Shown one piece after another: positions 46,001-57,689 of a stretch of 64,000 bases of DNA. The stretch covers positions 2,480,001-2,544,000 of the forward strand of contig NZ_CP045324.1 of assembly GCF_009363275.1 (NCBI RefSeq). The letters run 5' to 3'. The position numbers and the translations under genes are program-made. Each line of letters starts with the position of its first letter. Positions within the stretch are counted from its first letter, which is position 1. The DNA is from Marinobacter sp. THAF197a. GTDB lineage: Bacteria > Pseudomonadota > Gammaproteobacteria > Pseudomonadales > Oleiphilaceae. Under the pieces are notes generated by a model. That model was not told the DNA's origin, ran no database searches, and saw nothing but the letters and a program-made list of their open reading frames with translations.

Positions 46001-46611
46001 TCACCCATGTTTTCGAGGAGTTCCGGCGCTTCCAGCATGGCCGTGACAAGAAGGGGCTGGGTCTTGGCCTGGCCATTGTGGACCGCATCAGCGGCATGCT
46101 GAACCACCCGGTCACCGTGCACTCAGTTCAGGGCAAAGGGAGCGTTTTCGGTATCACCGTACCACTTGCGCCACCAGACCTGAGCCGCGCCGAATCCAAT
46201 AAGCCCGGCGCCAGCACAAGGCGGGTATCCAGTCTCGGAGGTTTGCATGTTCTGTGTATCGATAACGATCCGGCCATACTGCAAGGTATGGTCGCGTTAC
46301 TGGGCAACTGGCAGTGTGATGTGACTGCGGCCGAAAGCCTGGAAGATGCCCTGGAAAAACTGGCAGACCGCTTACCGGATATTATACTTGCCGATTATCA
46401 GCTGGATGATAACCGCAATGGGCTGGATGCCATGGACAGCATAAGAGACAAACTAGGCCATGGCATACCGGGTATTCTGATTACCGGTTATATGGCGCCA
46501 GAGGTACGCGAAGACGCCGGAAACCGCGGCTATCAGGTTCTCTACAAGCCGGTTAAACCGGCGGCACTGAGAGCGCTCGTCAACAAATTACTTAAACAGA
46601 AGCGCGCATGA
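43093..46611 (+). CDS. Transporter-fused hybrid histidine kinase (CrbS/MxtR-like)
   Basis: A 1172-residue sensor. The first 520 residues form a sodium:solute symporter-like membrane domain with about 13 helices. A cytoplasmic PAS domain (about 655-770) and a coiled coil (KETNIYLEQRVRERTQELQ in part) lead to the HisKA domain with phospho-His819 in ASASHDLLQPLN. The ATPase domain has N, G1 and G2 boxes (FLSNAIRYT, WDTGPGMSE, GLGLGLAIVDRI). A C-terminal receiver carries the acceptor Asp1101 in LADYQLDD and the Lys in LYKPVKP. CrbS/MxtR kinases of this architecture control acetyl-CoA synthetase and acetate uptake. It overlaps the next gene by four bases. Confidence 0.92.
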   Translation: MISAWLLIVISISYISLLFVIAWAGDRHPGLYRRRLARTHIYALSLAVYFTSWTFYGAVGRATQEGFAFLPIYLGPLLVFLFFAPLLRRIIYISKRNNSTSIADFIASRYGKSQVLAAMVAIFALIGSVPYIALQLKAIALGFNVLTEGGIGYQELSTAAWNDSAWYITLALAVFTVLFGTRHLESTEHHRGMIQAVAFESLIKLVAFIAVGLFVGYGLYNGFGDLFSRVKQADLVGTLTTSSLETPAFLTQTLIAMLAIVCLPRQFHVMVVENADHRDFETARWAMPIYLVIASAFVLPIAAAGLLNSDLAGGDPDIIILQLPIVAGEQWLAVLAFLGGGSAAAAMVIVCSVAIATMVSNEIIMPGLLRFFRPGMNRRTDLSFLLLTIRRVAIFVVLFTAYGFYRMAGADYSLTAFGLLSFAAAAQFGPALVGGIIWRRGNFTGAAWGLGLGFLMWCYTLLLPALVSTGWIADTLIEQGLFGLNWTRPTALFGSELDQISHGIIWSLGINTGTYILLSLVTRQRIRERIQIAAFFHESQPKPESAQHQSWQGEVLTSDLQALTDRFMGEERSESVFRNYERRNAIRLYPHRPASTHLMKYIERQLASVIGASTARVVLESTLTGRDMQIEDVVSIVDEASQAMTFSRELLQSAIENISLGVSVVNHQQQLVVWNHRYLELFNYPKGFVRVGRPVEDLMRYNLTNANLSARRIDDIIDNRCNSMREGKPMSYERQRPDGTVVRVDGSPIPGGGYVTTFQDITAMRRTEQALKETNIYLEQRVRERTQELQVINEQMLKAKSVAEQANQSKTRFLASASHDLLQPLNAARLFTSALSGKVIEGDTRELVEHIDSSLGAAEEIISTLLDISKLDAGALEPDIGVFPVNELLRHLATEFSAIAKDQELDLHVVPSSAWVRSDVKLLRRVVQNFLSNAIRYTASGKILMGCRRLKGYLRIEVWDTGPGMSEDQLTHVFEEFRRFQHGRDKKGLGLGLAIVDRISGMLNHPVTVHSVQGKGSVFGITVPLAPPDLSRAESNKPGASTRRVSSLGGLHVLCIDNDPAILQGMVALLGNWQCDVTAAESLEDALEKLADRLPDIILADYQLDDNRNGLDAMDSIRDKLGHGIPGILITGYMAPEVREDAGNRGYQVLYKPVKPAALRALVNKLLKQKRA

Positions 46612-48251
46612 ACCAGACCGACAGGAAAGACGCGATCAACCCCTTTGGAAAACTCAACTTCCTGGTGGTTGATGATTTCGAGAACTTCCGTCTATCGATG
46701 CGCCAGATGCTCAGAAGCTGTGGCGCAGACAAAATCGAGCTGGTGGCCCACGCCACCCCGGCAATCCAGTACTGCACCTACAACCACGTAGATGTTGTCC
46801 TGTGTGATTACAACCTGGGGGAAGGCAAGAACGGCCAGCATATTCTTGAGGAGCTCCGACACAAGAAGCTTCTGAGCCGCTCCTCCCTGTTCTTGATGGT
46901 GACCGCCGAAACGTCCAAAGAGATGGTCATGGGCGCCCGTGAATACCAACCGGATGCTTACCTGACCAAGCCGTTGAACCGCGCCATGCTGGAGAAGCGC
47001 CTTGGCGCCCTGGTTCAGCAACGTAGTGCCTTGCTACCGATTACCCGTGAAATGGATCGGGAGAACTACCCTGAGGCCATTTCACAATGCCTACAGCTTC
47101 TGCCCAAACAACCAAGGTACAAAACCTGGCTAATGAAAACCCTGGGCGAACTGTATTTCATCGTCGGCGATCTGTCACACGCCCTGAAAGTGTATGACGA
47201 GGTACTCGCGCAGCGGGAGCTTTCCTGGGCCCGACTGGGCCGTTGCAAAGTATTGCTGGGTAACAGAAACTTTGACGACTCTGTGGAAGGCCTGAAAGCC
47301 CTGATCGCCAAACACCCCGATTACATGGAAGCTTACGACCTGTTGGCCGAAGGACTGGAAAAGCAGGGTAAAGCAGTGCAAGCCCAGCAGATCCTGGAAA
47401 AAGCCGCAGAGCACTCACCAAACGCCCTGCTACGCCAGAAACACCTGGCGCTGCTGGCCAGTACCAACCAGGACATAGACACCGCCTCACAGGCCTGGCG
47501 GCAGACTGTGACACTGGGAACCTATTCGATTCACGATAACTCTGAACACTACCTGTCGCTGGCCCAAAGCCTCTCCGACCTCAGTGAAGGACACCCGGAA
47601 GCCGAAGGTGCGGAACATGCGGCAGAAGCCCTGAATGTGCTGGCGAAGATGGAAAAGCGTTTCGCCGACGACGACAGCATCGGTTTGAAAAGTCGTATTG
47701 TGCAATGCCGTGTTCACGCCGGACAGGGCAACCAGAAAGCTGCAGAAAAGCTGCTGGGCGACTTACAGACAGAATTGGAAACACTGGAAGACATCCCGGC
47801 AGATCTAGGTCTCGACTATGCCAAGACCCTGTTCAGGTTGGGACATGATGAAGACGCCAAGTCGTTGCTGTCGGATCTGGCGGCCCGTTACGGTGACAAC
47901 CCGGAAACTCTGCAGAAAATTGAAAACCTTCTCGATGAACCCGTTGGCTTCCGCCAGAAAATAGAAGCCCGGGGATACAACCGAGATGGAATCAAAGCAT
48001 TTGAATCCGGCGATCTGGACGGCGCGGTCGAGGCTTTCAACCGAGCCCTGGCGATCGTTCCGGATCATGCCGCTCTGAATCTCAACCTGATTCAGGTGTT
48101 ACTGCGAAAGTATGATCAGGCTCCGGAAGATCATAGCCTGCTCACTACCTGCCAGGAATGCCTCAGGCGGCTCGAAGGCCTGCCTGAACAACACAGACAG
48201 CACCGCCGTTACAGCGCACTGGCCAGAAAACTGAAAGGACTGACTGCATGA
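46608..48251 (+). CDS. Receiver domain with tetratricopeptide repeats
   Basis: A 547-residue soluble protein. An N-terminal receiver (about 15-135) has the acidic pair in LVVDDFENFR, phospho-acceptor Asp67 in VLCDYNLGEGKNG, Thr in VTAETSKE and Lys in YLTKPLNRA. The rest is helical TPR-like repeats (about 150-540), with clear units such as TLGELYFIVGDLSHALKVYDEVL and AFESGDLDGAVEAFNRALAI. There is no DNA-binding or enzymatic output, so the output is probably protein-protein binding. It overlaps both neighbouring genes by four bases, which argues strongly for joint function with the hybrid kinase and the small kinase. Confidence 0.9.
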   Translation: MNQTDRKDAINPFGKLNFLVVDDFENFRLSMRQMLRSCGADKIELVAHATPAIQYCTYNHVDVVLCDYNLGEGKNGQHILEELRHKKLLSRSSLFLMVTAETSKEMVMGAREYQPDAYLTKPLNRAMLEKRLGALVQQRSALLPITREMDRENYPEAISQCLQLLPKQPRYKTWLMKTLGELYFIVGDLSHALKVYDEVLAQRELSWARLGRCKVLLGNRNFDDSVEGLKALIAKHPDYMEAYDLLAEGLEKQGKAVQAQQILEKAAEHSPNALLRQKHLALLASTNQDIDTASQAWRQTVTLGTYSIHDNSEHYLSLAQSLSDLSEGHPEAEGAEHAAEALNVLAKMEKRFADDDSIGLKSRIVQCRVHAGQGNQKAAEKLLGDLQTELETLEDIPADLGLDYAKTLFRLGHDEDAKSLLSDLAARYGDNPETLQKIENLLDEPVGFRQKIEARGYNRDGIKAFESGDLDGAVEAFNRALAIVPDHAALNLNLIQVLLRKYDQAPEDHSLLTTCQECLRRLEGLPEQHRQHRRYSALARKLKGLTA

Positions 48252-48928
48252 CTGACCACAACATCGACTTTTCAATGGTACTGGCTTCAGCCGTGCATGA
48301 CATGAAAAACTCCCTCGGCATGCTGCTGAACACCCTTGATGAACTCCGTACCGAACATGAAGAGTCGCTGTCGGGCTCCAGCAAGTTCAATATGCTGCAG
48401 TACGAGGCCGAGCGTATGCACAATGACCTTGTTCAGTTGCTGGGTATCTATCGGCTGGGTGAGAACAATCTGTCAGCCCACATTGATGAACACTTTGTAC
48501 CGGATTTTCTCTCCGAGCATATGGCACGACACGTCCCCCTGCTTGATGGCCTGGGCATCGATTACGCCATTGAAGCCGATGACATCAATGGTTTCTTCGA
48601 TGACGATCTGCTTACCGGGGTGCTTAACAACACCATCAATAACGCCATCCGCTATACCAAAACCAAAATCCGCCTGACCGCCCGGGAACAGGATGGCTAT
48701 CTGGTGCTTGGTGTGGAAGATGACGGCACAGGCTATCCGGAGAGCATGCAACATACCGGAACGCTCAGCTTCAAATCCCTCGACTTCAACAGCGGCAGCA
48801 CAAGCCTCGGTCTTTTCTTCGCGTCTTCCGTGGCTAAGCTGCATACGGAAGGCGACCGCACCGGTTCAATAACGCTGCACAACGGCGGGAAATATGGTGG
48901 AGGGGTGTTTGAAATCTGGCTGCCCTGA
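48248..48928 (+). CDS. Minimal histidine kinase without sensor domain
   Basis: A 226-residue protein made almost only of a dimerisation/phosphotransfer helix and an ATPase domain. The candidate phospho-His is His17 in SAVHDMKNSLGMLLN. The ATPase boxes are NNTINNAIRYTKTK (N), GVEDDGTGYPE (G1) and GSTSLGLFFASSVAK (G2). There is no membrane segment or PAS/GAF region, so it must take its cue from partner proteins, most simply the receiver-TPR protein encoded just upstream (4-base overlap). It could phosphorylate that receiver or the membrane-anchored one downstream. HDMKN is closer to HisKA kinases than to anti-sigma kinases. Confidence 0.88.
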   Translation: MTDHNIDFSMVLASAVHDMKNSLGMLLNTLDELRTEHEESLSGSSKFNMLQYEAERMHNDLVQLLGIYRLGENNLSAHIDEHFVPDFLSEHMARHVPLLDGLGIDYAIEADDINGFFDDDLLTGVLNNTINNAIRYTKTKIRLTAREQDGYLVLGVEDDGTGYPESMQHTGTLSFKSLDFNSGSTSLGLFFASSVAKLHTEGDRTGSITLHNGGKYGGGVFEIWLP

Positions 48929-49093
48929 ACGTGCCTTCCTAGAAAAATCAAATGAGCGTCGCAAAACAGACTCTCTGGCGCCCTCTCCCCTGTTTATTTT
49001 TTGAACTCCGCTTATAGTGCGACAAGCAATCCTGCATTACCAATGCAGCTACAGAATCGTGATGGCGGAGCAAGGACAGGGAGCACACATACA

Positions 49094-49846
49094 ATGGCAC
49101 GGGCGCACGCACTGATTATCGAAGATTCGTCAACTGCCAGGATCATCCTGGCCCGACTCCTCGAACGATCAGGCATCAGTAGCAAAGGGGTCTCAACCGC
49201 AGAGGAAGCATTCTCGTTACTCCAGCACGAGTCCTATGACGTTATCTTTCTGGATCACCTTCTACCGGGCATGAACGGATTCCAGGCTCTGGAACAACTC
49301 AAAAGCCAGCCTCACACACGCGACATACCTGTTTTCATGTACACCTCACAGAACGCCGAGCGCTACATTGACGAAGCAAAGACCCTTGGCGCTGCCGGAG
49401 TTATTCGCAAGCAGATTGATCGAGAGCACCTGCAGAAAACTCTGGATACCTTACTGGTAAACAGCCCGGAACCCGAGTACAGCGAAGCGTTCAGAATCGC
49501 TGTGGAGGAAACTGGCAGAACGGCACAGGAGAATACCGAGCAGGCTACCCGTAAACTCACCGGTCGGATGTCGACCCTGGAAGTAGCCTATGAAGAGCTT
49601 GAGGAAGAATTAAGAGAGCTCAGGCAAGCCAGCGAAAACGCCCAGCGCCAACACACCGATCGTATCAACCGCCAAAGCCGAAGCATCCGATGGCTGATGG
49701 CTACAGCAGTGTTACTGGTCGTAGCGCTGGTATGGGTTAGCAGCTGGCAGGCCAACATCCTGGACAATCACATTGAGCGTACCAATGAACAGTTTGAGTT
49801 GATGCACAGCATTGTAGGTGGGGTGATCGAATTGATCAGCCGATAA
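49094..49846 (+). CDS. Membrane-anchored receiver protein
   Basis: A 250-residue protein. I chose the ATG at 49094 because the receiver fold begins immediately (MARAHALIIEDSSTARI); the longer open frame starts at a TTG with poor support. The receiver covers residues 4-125 with Asp54 in IFLDHLLPGMNG and the Lys in IRKQIDREH. A charged coiled coil (about 145-190) follows, then a single transmembrane helix (about 196-216, LMATAVLLVVALVWV) and a 33-residue C-terminal tail that would be periplasmic. A receiver tethered in this way is unusual. It is 165 bp after the small kinase, so it may have its own promoter; a weak candidate is TGTTTA and TATAGT with a 16-bp spacer near 48991-49018. Confidence 0.85.
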   Translation: MARAHALIIEDSSTARIILARLLERSGISSKGVSTAEEAFSLLQHESYDVIFLDHLLPGMNGFQALEQLKSQPHTRDIPVFMYTSQNAERYIDEAKTLGAAGVIRKQIDREHLQKTLDTLLVNSPEPEYSEAFRIAVEETGRTAQENTEQATRKLTGRMSTLEVAYEELEEELRELRQASENAQRQHTDRINRQSRSIRWLMATAVLLVVALVWVSSWQANILDNHIERTNEQFELMHSIVGGVIELISR

Positions 49847-49857
49847 CGGGCCCAAAA

Positions 49858-49893
49858 TAAAAAAGCCCCAACATCAAGGATGCTGGGGCTTTT
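49858..49893. terminator. Bidirectional terminator between the receiver gene and rrn
   Basis: Arms AGCCCCA (49864-49870) and TGGGGCT (49884-49890) with an inner CATC/GATG stem and loop AAG. The plus strand is followed by T4G, and the minus strand by T6 then AT4. It ends both the receiver gene and the rRNA operon, which converge here. Confidence 0.92.
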
Positions 49894-49903
49894 GGTATTA
49901 AGA

Positions 49904-50019
49904 GCCTGACGATGACCTACTCTCACATGGGCGAACCACACTACCATCGGCGCTGGTCTGTTTCACTTCTGAGTTCGGGATGGGATCAGGTGGTTCCAGA
50001 CCGCTATGGTCGTCAGGCA
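49904..50019 (-). rRNA. rrf: 5S ribosomal RNA
   Basis: About 116 nt. On the minus strand it begins TGCCTGACGACCATAG and contains the universal CCGAACTCAGAAGTGAAAC region; the 3' end GTCATCGTCAGGC pairs with the 5' end to form helix I. It is the last gene of the rrn operon, directly before the terminator. Confidence 0.96.
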
Positions 50020-50100
50020 AAACGGATGATCACTGGGGGACGAGATGGAACGTGATATTGATTTCGTTTGAGCGTGGCTTTCGCGTGGCTCTGCGTTATC

Positions 50101-50121
50101 CGCAATTGTCTTGGGTGTTAT

Positions 50122-50131
<10 letters not shown>
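50101..50131. repeat. 3' half of the 23S precursor processing stem
   Basis: This segment is complementary to 53006-53035 over about 30 bases with one mismatch and one bulged base (core GTTATATAGTCAAGC). The two flank the mature 23S ends and would form the stem cut by RNase III. Confidence 0.85.
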
Positions 50132-53005
<2,874 letters not shown>

Positions 53006-53013
<8 letters not shown>

Positions 53014-53035
53014 ATATAACCCCAAGACAACTGCG
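53006..53035. repeat. 5' half of the 23S precursor processing stem
   Basis: Complement of 50101-50131 (core GCTTGACTATATAAC followed by CCCAAGACAA). It brackets the 5' end of mature 23S rRNA. Confidence 0.85.
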
Positions 53036-53330
53036 TTCCATCTATCGACCGCCTGGTAAACCAGGATGCCAATAAGTGGAGACAGTTCCTTGAAGCGATA
53101 TAACAACCACTTCAACGACAACACCGGATAACGCTTGAAATCGCTATCACTTTGAACAGTTTCTCTCGGAGATAATGAGAGAAATCTATTCGTGTTCTAT
53201 CTCGTCCAATTTGTTAAAGAGCAAATCTGACCCAGTGATCAGAAAGGAAGGCTTCATCGATATGAAACATTCGTTTCTGTACACTGCTAACCGGAGTTAG
53301 TCAGTTAATCGTCGATCGTTCAGGCTTTTT
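53014..53330 (-). other. Spacer between tRNA-Ala and 23S with a boxA
   Basis: This 317-base noncoding part of the rrn transcript contains the upstream arm of the 23S processing stem and an antitermination boxA, TGCTCTTTAACA (minus strand, 53213-53224). The placement before 23S is typical of gammaproteobacterial rrn spacers. I see no further gene. Confidence 0.85.
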
Positions 53331-53406
53331 TGGTGGAGCTGAGCGGGATCGAACCGCTGACCTCCTGCGTGCAAGGCAGGCGCTCTCCCAACTGAGCTAC
53401 AGCCCC
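53331..53406 (-). tRNA. tRNA-Ala (anticodon TGC)
   Basis: A 76-nt cloverleaf beginning GGGGCTGTAGCTCAGTTGGG, with anticodon TGC in CCTTGCACG, T-loop GGTTCGATCC and encoded CCA end. Standard second tRNA of the 16S-23S spacer. Confidence 0.98.
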
Positions 53407-53530
53407 TCATCGAAACCACTCACCAAGCCGACCAAATGCCGTACTCGGAAAATCGTTCAGATCTAGGCGCTTTCAGGTGTAGCGTGCGAGTAGCACGTGA
53501 GCCTGGAAGCAACGACGAGCTGAGCGATTT

Positions 53531-53607
<77 letters not shown>

Positions 53608-53651
53608 AAACATACGGGACTGCAAAGCCCCTTTTGCTCTCTTTATTAGCC

Positions 53652-53670
53652 AACCAAGTAATTCGTGTGG
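53652..53670. repeat. 3' half of the 16S precursor processing stem
   Basis: AACCAAGTAATTCGTGTGG is the perfect 19-base reverse complement of 55344-55362 on the other side of the 16S gene. The pair would form the RNase III stem that releases pre-16S rRNA. Confidence 0.88.
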
Positions 53671-53697
53671 ACTCTGACCGAAGCTCTCGGCTTCGTT

Positions 53698-55238
<1,541 letters not shown>

Positions 55239-55343
55239 AAATCATACAAGAACCCGAAAGTTCTTAATTCTTGCTCAAGACAAAACTCAATTTCGACGAG
55301 TCACTGTCCTGATATTTCGTATCCGAAATACCTCGGCCAGCGC

Positions 55344-55362
55344 CCACACGAATTACTTGGTT
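55344..55362. repeat. 5' half of the 16S precursor processing stem
   Basis: CCACACGAATTACTTGGTT, perfect complement of 53652-53670. Confidence 0.88.
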
Positions 55363-55366
55363 AACT

Positions 55367-55395
55367 TTTTAAAGAGCGTTTGAGCTGTTGCTCAA
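55367..55395 (-). promoter_or_regulatory. rrn leader boxB-boxA antitermination signal
   Basis: Reading on the minus strand, a short hairpin TTGAGC-AACA-GCTCAA (55395-55380, boxB) is followed by CGCTCTTTAAAA (55378-55367, boxA). This is the nut-like order used by Nus factors on rRNA operons. Confidence 0.85.
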
Positions 55396-55407
55396 TCAAG
55401 GCCGCGT

Positions 55408-55435
55408 ATTCTACATCGTTCCGCTGCCCTGTCAA
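55408..55435 (-). promoter_or_regulatory. rrn promoter closest to 16S
   Basis: Minus strand -35 TTGACA (55435-55430), 16-bp spacer, -10 TAGAAT (55413-55408). Transcription would start near 55401, just before boxB. The GC-rich discriminator ACGCGG is typical of stringently controlled promoters. Confidence 0.85.
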
Positions 55436-55511
55436 CCGTTTATTTTTCGCCGTTTCCGCTTCCGAAAACCGCCGAAAAACTGTCCGGCTTACTGCCTGTT
55501 TCGAGGTGCGC

Positions 55512-55539
55512 ATTCTACACTGAACCGCCTTCCTGTCAA
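55512..55539 (-). promoter_or_regulatory. Second rrn promoter
   Basis: Minus strand -35 TTGACA (55539-55534), 16-bp spacer, -10 TAGAAT (55517-55512), discriminator GCGCAC. Confidence 0.85.
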
Positions 55540-55642
55540 CCGCTTTCTGAAGAATCTTTCGAACTTTTTCTTCAGTGCTTTCAAGCAGTTATCGCCGAGG
55601 CTTTACCCCTTCTCAGTGGCCAGCCCCTCAAGCGAGATGCGC

Positions 55643-55670
55643 ATTCTACAGACCTCAGCCGAGGAGTCAA
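55643..55670 (-). promoter_or_regulatory. Third, most distal rrn promoter
   Basis: Minus strand -35 TTGACT (55670-55665), 16-bp spacer, -10 TAGAAT (55648-55643), discriminator GCGCAT. It starts 65 bp after the purT stop. The whole 496-bp stretch 55239-55734 is noncoding leader and promoter DNA. Confidence 0.82.
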
Positions 55671-55734
55671 CGGTGGATTTGAACTTTTTTCGGAAGGCCA
55701 CTTTCCAGCCCTCAGAAAGCCCTTATCCACCCTC

Positions 55735-56937
55735 TCAGTCTAGTTCCACTTTAACCTGCTGCGCTACCTTGATTGCACGCTGGCGCGCTTCTTCTATAGT
55801 ACTGCCTTTGGCGAGGGCAACACCCATACGCCGCCGCCCTTTCAACTCCGGCTTACCGAACAAGCGAACCTGGGTATCAGGCTCTGCCAGGGCATGTTCC
55901 AGCCCCGAGAACACCACGTTATCGGAATCGCCCTCCGGCAGGATGACCGCCGACGCGGTTGGGCCCTGTTGGCGAATGGCAGGGATGGGCATACCCAAAA
56001 TGGCGCGGGCATGCAGCGCGAACTCTGAAAGGTCCTGGGACATCAAGGTGACCAGGCCAGTATCGTGGGGTCTGGGAGAAACCTCCGAGAACCATACCTG
56101 GTCGCCCTTAATGAAAAGCTCAACACCGTAGATGCCGTAGCCACCCAGATTCTCTACCACTGCCCGTGCAATCTCTGTTGCTCGGGTAAACGCCGCATCG
56201 GACATAGGGTGTGGCTGCCATGACTCACGGTAATCGCCGTCTTCCTGCCTGTGACCAATCGGATCACAGAATGAAATACCATCGCGATGCCTCACTGTCA
56301 GCAGGGTGATTTCATAGTCGAAGTCCACAAAGCCTTCGACGATCACCCGACCCTTGCCCGCCCTACCACCGGTTTGGGCGTACTCCCAAGCAGCCTCTAC
56401 CTCCGCTGCACTCTTCACCGTACTCTGACCTTTACCGGACGAGCTCATAACCGGCTTCACCACCAATGGCAACCCGACCTCATCAATGGCAGCCAGATAC
56501 TCTTCCCTGGTACCGGCAAAACGGTACTTTGATGTGCTCAGCCCAAGCTCCTCAGCCGCAAGCCGGCGGATACCTTCGCGATTCATGGTCAGATTAACCG
56601 CCCGGGCGGTGGGCACCACGCTGTAGCCTTCTTCCTCCAATCGAACCAGCTCGGCGGTGGCAATCGCCTCAATCTCCGGAACGATCAGGTCAGGCTTCTC
56701 CGCTTCAACGATGGCGCGCAACGCTGCACCATCCAGCATATCGATAACGTGGCTCCGATGCGCAACCTGCATGGCGGGCGCATTCTCGTATCGGTCGACT
56801 GCAATCACTTCTATGCCGAAACGTTGCAGCTCTATAACCACCTCTTTCCCGAGCTCCCCGGCACCGCAAAAAAGCACACGGGTAGCCGATGGCTTCAGAG
56901 GCGTGCCAATACGCACCGTTCTGTTTGAACCAGTCAT
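55735..56937 (-). CDS. purT: Formate-dependent phosphoribosylglycinamide formyltransferase
   Basis: A 400-residue ATP-grasp enzyme that makes formyl-GAR from formate and ATP in purine synthesis. The start PLKPSATRVLFCGAGELGKEV, the ATP-grasp region LPLVVKPVMSSSGKGQS and the segment VSPRPHDTGLVTL are typical of PurT. It is the last gene of a four-gene minus-strand run (nudL, gamma carbonic anhydrase, DUF1289, purT) and reads into the rrn promoter region without an obvious terminator. Confidence 0.97.
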   Translation of the reverse strand: MTGSNRTVRIGTPLKPSATRVLFCGAGELGKEVVIELQRFGIEVIAVDRYENAPAMQVAHRSHVIDMLDGAALRAIVEAEKPDLIVPEIEAIATAELVRLEEEGYSVVPTARAVNLTMNREGIRRLAAEELGLSTSKYRFAGTREEYLAAIDEVGLPLVVKPVMSSSGKGQSTVKSAAEVEAAWEYAQTGGRAGKGRVIVEGFVDFDYEITLLTVRHRDGISFCDPIGHRQEDGDYRESWQPHPMSDAAFTRATEIARAVVENLGGYGIYGVELFIKGDQVWFSEVSPRPHDTGLVTLMSQDLSEFALHARAILGMPIPAIRQQGPTASAVILPEGDSDNVVFSGLEHALAEPDTQVRLFGKPELKGRRRMGVALAKGSTIEEARQRAIKVAQQVKVELD

Positions 56938-56959
56938 ATAGTTTGATGTCCTGTTACTG

Positions 56960-57142
56960 TCAGAGTGCGACCTGCTTTTCCCGTTCCGCCACTTTCAGCA
57001 GAACCTCCCGTCGCTCGTCATTACTCATGGTGGTCCAGCGGAGGATTTCATCTCCTGTGCGCTGGCAACCGATACACATGTCATTTTCGTCCAGCGCGCA
57101 AACATTCACGCATGGCGATCGAACCTTGTCGGCCACCTTCAT
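56960..57142 (-). CDS. DUF1289 small cysteine-rich protein
   Basis: A 60-residue protein with the DUF1289 pattern SPCVNVCALDENDMCIGCQRT, four cysteines spaced as in a small metal-binding knuckle, then a helix with EILRWTTMSNDERREVL. The function is unknown; a zinc or Fe-S site is plausible. It begins 2 bp after the carbonic anhydrase stop and is cotranscribed. Confidence 0.92.
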   Translation of the reverse strand: MKVADKVRSPCVNVCALDENDMCIGCQRTGDEILRWTTMSNDERREVLLKVAEREKQVAL

Positions 57143-57144
57143 CT

Positions 57145-57675
57145 TCAGATATCCACCTTTGTCAGTGTCGCCAGGTAGCGCTCTGCATTTTTTACATAGT
57201 GCATTGCGCTGAACTCGAGCATCTTTTTCTGGTTATCGTTGAGTTCGCGGCGAATTTTCCCTGGAGAGCCCACCACCATCGAGCCATCCGGCACTTCCAT
57301 ACCCTCCGGGATCAGAGTATTTGCTCCGATCAGACAGTGTTTGCCAATCTTCGCGCCGTTCAGAATCACCGCATTGATCCCAACCAGGGAGTAGTCGCCG
57401 ATCTCGCATCCGTGCAGCATGGCTTTGTGGCCAACCGTCACCCCACGCCCAAGGGTTAGCGGAATGCCCGGGTCGGTATGCAGTACTGAGCCATCCTGTA
57501 CGTTCGTTTCGGGGCCGATCGTAATCAGTTCGTTATCACCACGAATGACAACATTGAACCAGATACTCGATTTTTCCATCAGCTTTACGCGCCCGATCAC
57601 CGTGGCGTTGTGGGCGACAAACTGGCCATCGCCTTCCTTTTCTGGCTGATATTGATCAATTCTGTAAAACATCAA
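57145..57675 (-). CDS. Gamma carbonic anhydrase family protein
   Basis: A 176-residue left-handed beta-helix protein built from hexapeptide repeats. The metal-ligand histidines are in SVLHTDPG and VGHKAMLHGC, and the characteristic VVGSPGKIRREL follows. YrdA/PaaY-type members share this form; many have weak or no carbonic anhydrase activity, and some act as thioesterases. The role here is not decided by sequence. Confidence 0.93.
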   Translation of the reverse strand: MMFYRIDQYQPEKEGDGQFVAHNATVIGRVKLMEKSSIWFNVVIRGDNELITIGPETNVQDGSVLHTDPGIPLTLGRGVTVGHKAMLHGCEIGDYSLVGINAVILNGAKIGKHCLIGANTLIPEGMEVPDGSMVVGSPGKIRRELNDNQKKMLEFSAMHYVKNAERYLATLTKVDI

Positions 57676-57689
57676 TCTCTCCGGCTAAT

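Noticed and set aside
49001..49093. Upstream TTG extension of the membrane-anchored receiver
   Set aside because: The receiver fold begins at the ATG at 49094, and the extension has no conserved sequence and overlaps a possible promoter.
55388..56131. 247-codon plus-strand open frame across the rrn promoters and purT 3' end
   Set aside because: It runs through three promoter elements and is antisense to purT; no protein-like features.
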